A stretch of DNA of 10,738 nt from Gammaproteobacteria bacterium. Its GTDB lineage: Bacteria > Pseudomonadota > Gammaproteobacteria > Thiohalospirales > Thiohalospiraceae. The notes below the pieces were generated by a model. That model was not told the DNA's origin, searched no databases, and worked only from the letters and a program-made list of their open reading frames with translations. The position numbers and the translations under genes were made by a program. This document shows positions 1-5,219 of this stretch, piece by piece. Position 1 is the first letter of the stretch; every line of letters starts with the position of its first letter. Location of the stretch: positions 1 through 10,738 of the forward strand of contig DRMK01000111.1 in assembly GCA_011322575.1 (NCBI GenBank), written 5' to 3'.

Positions 1-144
1 ATTACGCTGAAGAGCTCCACGGAGGACAATCTGACCCTCTACAGCGAGGATGAACAGACGTTGTGTGTTCTCTCCAGCGTGAAGATTCCGGTAAGGCAGC
101 TGAATCAAGAGATCGACAATCTGCTGCAGTGGGGTGAAAAATGA
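1..144 (+). CDS. 3' end of an unidentified gene, possibly a second Roadblock-like protein (5' partial)
   Basis: Frame 1 is open from the window edge to the TGA at 142-144 and encodes the last 47 residues of a protein. The stop overlaps the ATG of the next gene (ATGA at 141-144), the usual sign of translational coupling, so this is a real gene end and not a chance frame. The tail is hydrophilic, then has a short hydrophobic strand (LCVLSS) and a final amphipathic helix ending in LLQWGEK. That strand-then-helix ending is compatible with the C-terminal part of a Roadblock/LC7 fold, but it is far too short to assign. The function cannot be named; being a gene end is well supported, the family hint is weak. 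Confidence 0.7.
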   Translation: MTLKSSTEDNLTLYSEDEQTLCVLSSVKIPVRQLNQEIDNLLQWGEK

Positions 145-764
145 GCAGCATCCTGGAAGAGCTCGGTTCGCTGGGCGGCGTATATCACGGCTGCATCATC
201 AGGGAGGGGAGCGTTCTGGCAACTACCTTCCCGTCGCTTCTGAGCGATAATCTGGCATCGATCGCCAGGATAGCCGATCGCATCTTCAGGGGCGCGGGTA
301 GTGTCAGGCACTCCTACAACGAGATCTATTTCGAGATGGACGAGAACTATCTGCTGGGGTTTCCCGTGGAAGGGGGATTCCTGGTTCTGCTGCTTACGGG
401 AAAGGATGTGAACTTCGCGCTGATCCATATGACGGTTCAATCGGCCGCCCCGCAGATCATCAGGGAGCTGGCTGCTACCGTGCAGGAGAGTGATACCGCC
501 AGGGCAACGCCTCCGGCCCGCGCGGGCGGAAAGATAGACCAAAGCCTGAAACCACATCTCAACGAGATTCTGGAGGCGCTTACCCTGCAGATCGGGCCAG
601 TGGCCAAGATTAGCATGGGCGAGGGGCTGAAACGATGGCGCAGCTCCTGCGAGCCGGTAAAGGCGAATCTGCCACGTCTGATCGATATCCTGGCAAGGGA
701 TATCGAGGACGAGGTGTCGCGGCAGGATTTTGTTACTTCCCTTGCCGGCATAGCGGATCGTTGA
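141..764 (+). CDS. Roadblock/LC7-like domain protein with a C-terminal helical extension
   Basis: A 207-residue soluble protein. Residues about 8-108 follow the Roadblock/LC7 (MglB-like) pattern: a first strand with GCIIREGSVLATT, a long helix (LASIARIADRIF), then strands around EIYFEMDENYLLGFP and GGFLVLLLTG followed by a closing helix. Proteins of this fold usually dimerise and act as regulators or platforms for small Ras-like GTPases such as MglA. A proline/alanine-rich linker (about 117-130) leads to a second, mostly helical domain (133-203) containing LQIGPVAKI. I recall similar tails in bacterial signalling proteins but cannot name the family with certainty. The start overlaps the previous stop as ATGA, so the two are probably co-translated. 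The membrane sensor gene follows after 55 bp. No GTPase is visible; one could lie upstream of the window. The fold call is from pattern recognition, not a profile search. Confidence 0.65.
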   Translation: MSSILEELGSLGGVYHGCIIREGSVLATTFPSLLSDNLASIARIADRIFRGAGSVRHSYNEIYFEMDENYLLGFPVEGGFLVLLLTGKDVNFALIHMTVQSAAPQIIRELAATVQESDTARATPPARAGGKIDQSLKPHLNEILEALTLQIGPVAKISMGEGLKRWRSSCEPVKANLPRLIDILARDIEDEVSRQDFVTSLAGIADR

Positions 765-819
765 GTAGAAAACTGTCTGAACCGAATGAGCAGACCTTGA
801 CACACCATCGGGGGGAGAA

Positions 820-2004
820 GTGGACAAGATTCGTAACAAGCTGATATTTTCGCTGCTGCTGGTGGCCTTGGTACCGGTAGCCCTGATCGGTGGCTATGGC
901 CTTTATTCTACTACTGACGCCTTGCGGGTGAGCGGCGAAGAGCGTATCCGGAGCAAGGTGACATCACTGGCATCCACCATCGAGCGCTTCCTGGAAAATG
1001 TTTCGGTAGATCTGTTCAATCTGCGCGACTCCTCCTCGGTCTCCAATCTCTACCGGGCCCTGGCCAGCGGTGCCAGCGAGGATCTGGCCACCGCAAAGGC
1101 CGATCTGGCGCATGACTTTCTGAGCCTCTCGTCCAACCGGGGCATCTATCACCAGATCCGTTTCATCGACACCGACGGCATGGAGATCGTGCGCGTGGAT
1201 CGTGTTCGCGGGGTGAGCCGGGTGGTTGCGGATGAGATGTTGCAGAACAAAAAGGGGCGCTACTATTTTGACGATACCGTTGCCCTGAGCAACGGCGGGA
1301 TAATGATATCGCCCCTGGATCTGAATCGGGAGCAGGGGAAGATAGAGAAGCCGCTTCGTCCAACCATCAGATATGCCACTCCGGTCTATGATGAGAGCAA
1401 CAACCTGCGCGGCATTCTGATTCTGAACGTACTCGCCTCACGCTTCCTGGAACTCATCAACAGATCCAACGCATTTGGCGAGACCCAGGCAATGGTAGAC
1501 ACCAAGGGTTTCTATCTCGCACATGTGGATCCTGAGCGGTTGTGGGGGAGCAGTGCCGACCTGGGAAGCGGCGAGAATCTCTCCAAGGATGATCCGGAGC
1601 TGGCCGCCAAGATCCTGGGTTCTCCGTCGGTTACCACCCTGGAAAGCGGCGATGCTCTGGTAGCCACCTCCCCGGTGTATGCCGATCGGGAGCGCAAGAG
1701 GCTGCTTGGCACCATCATCGATCGGGTGCCCAACGCCGTGGTCTACAAGTCGGTGACCAGCTTCAAGAACGTGTTTTTGATGATAGCTCTGCTGGCCATA
1801 GGGCTCACCATCGGGATCGCGCTGCTGCTTGCCAGCTCCATCGCCAACCCGATTATCTATCTGACCCGTGCGACCAACAACATGAGCAAGGGGGAGCTCG
1901 ACAAGAAGATCGAGGTCAGCTCCACCGATGAAACCAGGGAGCTTGCTTCCGCCATCGAGCGCCTGAGGCGATCCATGAAGATCCTGATGGAGAAGTATTC
2001 ATAG
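820..2004 (+). CDS. Membrane dCache-HAMP sensor protein without an output domain
   Basis: A 394-residue inner-membrane receptor. Transmembrane helix 1 spans about residues 8-29. A periplasmic region of about 285 residues has the hallmarks of a double-Cache sensor: YHQIRFIDTDGMEIVRVDR at 110-128, the segment GGIMISPLDLNRE at 159-171, and TIRYATPVYDE followed by GILILNV. Transmembrane helix 2 is at about 318-340 and a HAMP linker occupies 341-392 (ANPIIYLTRATNNMSKGELD, then DETRELASAIERLRRSM). The protein stops two residues later, where chemoreceptors, cyclases and histidine kinases would continue into an output domain. The start is GTG at 820; GGAG lies only 2 nt upstream, which is tight, but an in-frame stop at 787-789 excludes any start far upstream. 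It probably signals through a partner in trans, and the Roadblock-like gene 55 bp upstream is the natural candidate. The ligand is unknown. Confidence 0.85.
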   Translation: MDKIRNKLIFSLLLVALVPVALIGGYGLYSTTDALRVSGEERIRSKVTSLASTIERFLENVSVDLFNLRDSSSVSNLYRALASGASEDLATAKADLAHDFLSLSSNRGIYHQIRFIDTDGMEIVRVDRVRGVSRVVADEMLQNKKGRYYFDDTVALSNGGIMISPLDLNREQGKIEKPLRPTIRYATPVYDESNNLRGILILNVLASRFLELINRSNAFGETQAMVDTKGFYLAHVDPERLWGSSADLGSGENLSKDDPELAAKILGSPSVTTLESGDALVATSPVYADRERKRLLGTIIDRVPNAVVYKSVTSFKNVFLMIALLAIGLTIGIALLLASSIANPIIYLTRATNNMSKGELDKKIEVSSTDETRELASAIERLRRSMKILMEKYS

Positions 2005-2006
2005 CC

Positions 2007-2038
2007 GGCAACCGGTTGCCACCCATATCGGGGATGGG
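2007..2038 (+). terminator. Palindrome and short hairpin after the sensor gene, possible weak terminator
   Basis: Two bases after the sensor stop codon lies a perfect 14-bp palindrome, GGCAACCGGTTGCC (2007-2020). A CCCAT/ATGGG hairpin with a 7-nt loop follows at 2022-2038, then an AT-rich stretch without a real T-run. It may end the signalling operon, but the lack of a U-tract makes intrinsic termination uncertain. A protein-binding dyad is an alternative. Confidence 0.3.
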
Positions 2039-2071
2039 AATATTTGTCTGGTAATCAGGCAAGACCTGTCC

Positions 2072-2077
2072 TATAAT
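2072..2077 (+). promoter_or_regulatory. Perfect -10 box (TATAAT) of the cold-shock gene
   Basis: TATAAT at 2072-2077 matches the sigma-70 -10 consensus exactly. No good -35 lies at the standard distance: TTGTCT at 2044-2049 is 22 bp away, too far. Transcription would begin near 2084 and give a leader of about 120 nt before the csp start codon. A consensus -10 with a long leader is typical of cold-inducible csp genes. Confidence 0.5.
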
Positions 2078-2083
2078 GGCCTT

Positions 2084-2204
2084 TGCTACAGATTTTGTTA
2101 TCGGCTCTTCTGATTGTTCACATCCGTGCTACTCTTCTGAATCTCCAATATCATTACCTGTACGCAAAACTTTTTTTCAATTCAAACATCAGGTAACAAG
2201 CAAT
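2084..2204 (+). promoter_or_regulatory. Long 5' untranslated leader of the cold-shock gene
   Basis: This AT-rich, pyrimidine-rich stretch of about 120 bases separates the predicted transcription start from the csp ATG and contains no convincing gene. It has a 9-bp direct repeat, CTCTTCTGA, at 2105-2113 and 2132-2140, a T7 run near 2171, and the ribosome-binding sequence AGGT at 2191-2194. In Escherichia coli cspA a leader of comparable length acts as an RNA thermosensor. The same role here is an inference from position and length, since no conserved cold-box motif was recognised. Confidence 0.4.
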
Positions 2205-2408
2205 ATGGCTACAGGTACTGTAAAGTGGTTCAACGAATCCAAGGGTTTTGGTTTTATTTCACAGGATGACGGTGGCGCAGATGTGTTCGTGCACTTCAGC
2301 GCGATCCAGAATTCGGGTTTCAAGACCCTGAGCGAGGGTCAGGCGGTCACCTTCGAGGTGGAGAACGGTCCCAAGGGACCTCAGGCCACCAGCGTCGTTG
2401 CATCCTGA
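2205..2408 (+). CDS. Cold-shock protein, CspA family
   Basis: A 67-residue protein covering one complete cold-shock domain, the normal size for the family. It begins MATGTVKWFNESKGFGFI, carries RNP1 (KGFGFI, 13-18) and RNP2 (VFVHF, 27-31), and ends KGPQATSVVAS. Such proteins bind single-stranded RNA and DNA in the cytoplasm, melt secondary structure and can act as transcription antiterminators. An in-frame ATG at 2076 would add 43 unrelated residues, but that codon overlaps the TATAAT box and has no ribosome-binding site, so the start at 2205, with AGGT ten bases upstream, is preferred. The gene has its own leader and a strong terminator, so it forms a separate transcription unit. Which Csp paralogue it is, and whether it is cold-induced, cannot be told from sequence alone. 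Confidence 0.95.
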   Translation: MATGTVKWFNESKGFGFISQDDGGADVFVHFSAIQNSGFKTLSEGQAVTFEVENGPKGPQATSVVAS

Positions 2409-2437
2409 ACGGCTCTTCTTTGAGGTAAGGTTATGAC

Positions 2438-2466
2438 AGCCCCACCTATCGTTGGTGGGGCTTTTT
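2438..2466 (+). terminator. Strong intrinsic terminator after the cold-shock gene
   Basis: AGCCCCACC (2438-2446) and GGTGGGGCT (2454-2462) form a perfect 9-bp GC-rich stem with a 7-nt loop, immediately followed by a T-run (2462-2466). The complementary strand has no T-run after the hairpin, so it should work only for plus-strand transcription. It lies 29 bp after the csp stop and 27 bp before the RRM gene. Confidence 0.9.
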
Positions 2467-2493
2467 CCATTTTCATCCAGGACGGGACTGTAA

Positions 2494-2757
2494 TTGAAAA
2501 AACTGTTCATCGGGAATCTCTCCTCGGACACCAGCGAACAGGAGCTGCAGGCGCTGTTCTCCGAGTTTGGTACGGTGCGCTCTTCCAGACTGGTGACCGA
2601 TGTCTTTTCCGGCCGCTGCAAGGGGTTCGGTTTCATCGAGATGGAGGGGCATGAGGCGCGCGCCGCCATTGCCGGTCTGAACGGCAGGGAGTTTCACGGC
2701 AAGCCGCTCAAGGTGAATTTCGAGACGCCGAAACCGCGCCGTTCCCGGCGCCGCTGA
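2494..2757 (+). CDS. Single-RRM RNA-binding protein with a TTG start
   Basis: An 87-residue protein that is essentially one RNA-recognition motif. RNP2 is LFIGNL (4-9), RNP1 is KGFGFIEM (43-50), and the AAIAGLNGREFHGKPLKVNFE helix-strand ending is typical. A short basic tail rich in Arg, Ser and Pro follows. Small bacterial RRM proteins of this kind bind RNA, and cyanobacterial relatives are often cold-responsive. The start is TTG at 2494: an in-frame TAA precedes it directly (2491-2493), so nothing longer is possible, and AGGA at 2479-2482 is the likely ribosome-binding site. The terminator ends only 27 bp upstream and no promoter is visible between, so expression may rely on read-through from csp. 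The last 50 bases overlap the 3' end of the PRPP synthetase gene on the other strand. Its RNA targets are unknown. Confidence 0.92.
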   Translation: MKKLFIGNLSSDTSEQELQALFSEFGTVRSSRLVTDVFSGRCKGFGFIEMEGHEARAAIAGLNGREFHGKPLKVNFETPKPRRSRRR

Positions 2758-3628
2758 TCTTCCTTACCGCCTGTCCCATCAGTTCCGCCAGCCGAATCCG
2801 GTTGCTGGGGTGGGGTATGGTGTCGCAGCTCCAGATCTGCTCTACCCCCGCCCGCCGCAAGGCGCTCCATGCCTCCTCGGTGAACAGCGCGTGGGTTACC
2901 AGCACCGATATGCTGGCCGGCCGTTGCGGGGCCAGACCGGCTGCCGCGGCCTCCAGGGTTCGCCCGGTGCTCACCACGTCATCCACCAGTACGATGTTAC
3001 GGCCGCCATAGCTCCCTTCCGGGAGCGTGACCCTTACGTCCCGGTCCCCGCGGCGTACCTTTTTCGCAACGCAGTAGTCCAGCGCCTCGTGCCTGGCGAT
3101 GGCGGAAACCCACTGCAGCGACTCTTCGTCGGGACCAATCAACAGCGGATCCTCCACTCGCCCGCTCAGCCAGCGCGCCATTGCGCCGGTGGCGGAGAGG
3201 GTGATGGCGCACTTTACCGGCACCGCCTGGCGCAGGTGGCGGATCCGGTGCAGATGGGGATCGACGGTGATCAGATCATCGAGCATGCCGGCCAGCAGCT
3301 CGCCGATGATGCGCTGGCTGATCGCCTCTCCGGGACGGAACTCCTTGTCCTGTCTCATGTAGCAGAGGTATGGCGCCACCAGCGAGACGCGCCTGGCACC
3401 CAGGCGGCGCGCGGTGGTGGCGGCCAGCAACAGCTCGATCAGCTTTTCGTTGGGCCGGTGAAGGCTGCGGCACAGGGTGACATGCGGGGGCAGCTTCTCC
3501 GGCAGACGGACGCGGCTCTCGCCGTCGGGGAAGTGGTGGATTTCCACGCAGTGGAACGCCATCCCGGCCGCGTCCGCCAGCCGCCGCGCTTGTTCGCGGT
3601 ATTCGGGAAAGCCGAGCAGCAGGCTCAC
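2708..3628 (-). CDS. prs: Ribose-phosphate pyrophosphokinase (PRPP synthetase), archaeal-like variant
   Basis: A 306-residue cytoplasmic enzyme expected to convert ribose 5-phosphate and ATP to PRPP and AMP. Visible motifs in order: FPDGE (33-37), the ATP-binding segment RQDKEFRPGEAIS (92-104), TVDPHLH (121-127), the flexible-loop region VAKKVRRGDRDVRV (187-200), and the PRPP-binding loop VDDVVSTGRT (215-224). Classical bacterial enzymes have RQDRK and VDDMIDTAGT at these places, so this looks like the archaeal-like or accessory branch and not the housekeeping Prs. The start is GTG (3626-3628 on the minus strand) inside GTGA overlapping the stop of the AMP phosphorylase gene, with GGAGG just upstream, so it is the second gene of a coupled operon. 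The C-terminus ends in about 16 low-complexity residues whose DNA overlaps the RRM gene. No terminator is visible downstream on this strand. Confidence 0.9.
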   Translation of the reverse strand: MSLLLGFPEYREQARRLADAAGMAFHCVEIHHFPDGESRVRLPEKLPPHVTLCRSLHRPNEKLIELLLAATTARRLGARRVSLVAPYLCYMRQDKEFRPGEAISQRIIGELLAGMLDDLITVDPHLHRIRHLRQAVPVKCAITLSATGAMARWLSGRVEDPLLIGPDEESLQWVSAIARHEALDYCVAKKVRRGDRDVRVTLPEGSYGGRNIVLVDDVVSTGRTLEAAAAGLAPQRPASISVLVTHALFTEEAWSALRRAGVEQIWSCDTIPHPSNRIRLAELMGQAVRKISGAGNGAVSASRNSP

Positions 3629-5133
3629 GGCTCCCCTCCAATCCGGTAACCGCTCTCCTGGCTGGCCGCCTCCCGGGCAAACTGGAAGTCGGCCGGGAAT
3701 TCGGCGTGGATGGTGTAGAGTGGCTCCCCTGCCTCCACCGCGTCGCCCAGCTTTTTGTGCAGGTCGACGCCCGCGCCCTTGTCCAGCGGCGCGCCGGCCA
3801 GGCGGGCGATACGGGCCATCTGCAGGTTGTCTATGGAACGAACCAGGCCACCGCGCGCGGCCAGCACGCGGTGCTGCAGATGTCCCGGCTGCGGTGTCGA
3901 GTCGTTTCTGCCCTGGGCCTCGATGATCGCCTGCATCTTCTCCAGGGCGCGGCCGGAGTCGAGAATGTCCCGCGCGATGGCGTAACCCTGCCCGCCGCGG
4001 ACATCGGGATCAAACTCCAGTATCCTGCCGGCCAGCCGCAGGGATTTTTCCCGCAAGTCGGAAGGGGCATCGGGGTGATTGTTCAGCACCTGCATCACGT
4101 CGCGGCTCTCCAGCACCGGCCCGATCCCGCGGCCGATGGGCTGGCGTCCGTCGGTGAGCACCACCTCCAGGTGCAGGCCGAGCCGGTCGCCCACATACTC
4201 GAACAGCTTGCGCAGCCGCATGGCGGTCAGGCTGCTGCGCCCCTTGGCGGAGGGGCCTACCGGGATGTCGATCAGCAGATGGGTGGAACCAGCGGCGATC
4301 TTCTTGGATAGAATGGAGGCGGTCATCTGTCCGGCCGAGTCCAGCGACAGAGGGCGCTCCACGGCGATCAGTATGTCGTCCAACGGGGCCAGCCGGGCGG
4401 TTCCGCCCCATACCAGGCAGGCCCTGTGCTTGCGCACTATCCGGTGCAGACGCTCCATCTCCAGGTTTACCCGCGCCAGTACCTCCATGGTGTCCGCGGT
4501 GCCCGCGGGCGAGGTTATGGCGCGACTGGATGTCTTGGGGATCAGCATCCCGTGGGCGGCAACGATTGGTACCACCAGCATGCTGGTGCGGTTGCCGGGG
4601 ATCCCGCCCACGCAATGCTTGTCCGCCACCAGCGGCTCTCCCCACTCCAGCCGCTCGCCGGTCTCGATCATGGAGCGGGTTAGATACAGCACCTCCTCGC
4701 GCTCCATGCCGGTTTCGGCACAGGCCACCAGAAAAGCGGCCATCTCGATGCGCGAATAGCGGTTGGCGACTATGTCTTTCGAGATGGCCAGATAGTCGTC
4801 GAAGGCAAGGCGTTCTCCGGCGATTTTGCGGTGCACCGCCGCGAGGGAGAGGGGTGGTTTGGCGTGGGCGGCGGTAACGGCCGCGCCTTCCTCCAGTCCC
4901 AGCTGCGCGAAAGCCTGCTCGCACAGCCCCAGTTGTCCCGGGGCGGTGATGGAGTCGTCATCCACCACGTTGAGCACCGCGATTACCGGTGCGTGATTCT
5001 CCGCCCTGTGGATCTCGATCTTGCTCAGCGCCTGGAACCCCTCGGTGCGGTATACGGTGCAGTCCCGGTGCAGATAGGCTACGTTTTCCTTGTGGGTGTC
5101 GATGGCCACCCGGCGCAGTTTCAACGTATTCAT
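3625..5133 (-). CDS. deoA: AMP phosphorylase (archaeal DeoA-type, thymidine phosphorylase family)
   Basis: A 502-residue enzyme. Members of this type phosphorolyse AMP and other nucleoside 5'-monophosphates to the free base and ribose 1,5-bisphosphate. About 85 N-terminal residues precede the core (classical thymidine phosphorylase is about 440 residues), matching the archaeal architecture of about 503. Core motifs: DKHCVGGIPGNRTSML (171-186) and SSRAITSPAGTADTMEV (202-218), where thymidine phosphorylases read SGRGLGHTGGTLDKLE. These changes fit nucleotide instead of nucleoside use. GRGIGP (334-339) and a C-terminal barrel-type domain follow. The ATG at 5133 has GGGAG five bases upstream. A start at 5208 would add 25 residues with no ribosome-binding site, so it was not chosen. 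The gene is first in an operon with PRPP synthetase (GTGA overlap). No ribose-1,5-bisphosphate isomerase or RuBisCO lies in the window. Thymidine phosphorylase activity is the less likely alternative. Confidence 0.88.
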   Translation of the reverse strand: MNTLKLRRVAIDTHKENVAYLHRDCTVYRTEGFQALSKIEIHRAENHAPVIAVLNVVDDDSITAPGQLGLCEQAFAQLGLEEGAAVTAAHAKPPLSLAAVHRKIAGERLAFDDYLAISKDIVANRYSRIEMAAFLVACAETGMEREEVLYLTRSMIETGERLEWGEPLVADKHCVGGIPGNRTSMLVVPIVAAHGMLIPKTSSRAITSPAGTADTMEVLARVNLEMERLHRIVRKHRACLVWGGTARLAPLDDILIAVERPLSLDSAGQMTASILSKKIAAGSTHLLIDIPVGPSAKGRSSLTAMRLRKLFEYVGDRLGLHLEVVLTDGRQPIGRGIGPVLESRDVMQVLNNHPDAPSDLREKSLRLAGRILEFDPDVRGGQGYAIARDILDSGRALEKMQAIIEAQGRNDSTPQPGHLQHRVLAARGGLVRSIDNLQMARIARLAGAPLDKGAGVDLHKKLGDAVEAGEPLYTIHAEFPADFQFAREAASQESGYRIGGEP

Positions 5134-5180
5134 GGCTCTCCCTGCAGAGGTTGCAACGGCTGCTGGCGATCCCAATAGTA

Positions 5181-5208
5181 ACTGTAGAGGGAGTTCACGG
5201 CCCGTCAA
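5181..5208 (-). promoter_or_regulatory. Putative sigma-70 promoter of the AMP phosphorylase operon
   Basis: On the minus strand, TTGACG (5203-5208) and TACAGT (5181-5186) are separated by 16 bp, matching 5/6 and 4/6 of the -35 and -10 consensus. Transcription would start about 40 bases before the ATG at 5133. The -35 overlaps the ribosome-binding site of the divergent ATPase gene, showing how compact this 86-bp divergent region is. No comparably good promoter was seen for the ATPase direction. Confidence 0.4.
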
Positions 5209-5219
5209 GGTGATGGATT

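Noticed and set aside
105..839. 244-residue open frame on the minus strand
   Set aside because: Antisense to the Roadblock-like gene and lacking family motifs, while the plus-strand gene is coupled by ATGA to its upstream neighbour.
2076..2204. In-frame upstream ATG that would lengthen the cold-shock protein to 110 residues
   Set aside because: The ATG overlaps the TATAAT box, lacks a ribosome-binding site, and the added residues do not resemble any part of a cold-shock protein.
2810..3649. 279-residue open frame on the plus strand
   Set aside because: Antisense to the PRPP synthetase gene, which has all catalytic motifs. The plus-strand product is featureless.
5134..5208. Alternative ATG at 5208 adding 25 residues to AMP phosphorylase
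   Set aside because: No ribosome-binding site precedes it, the putative promoter lies inside this stretch, and the start at 5133 has GGGAG and gives the family length of about 502.
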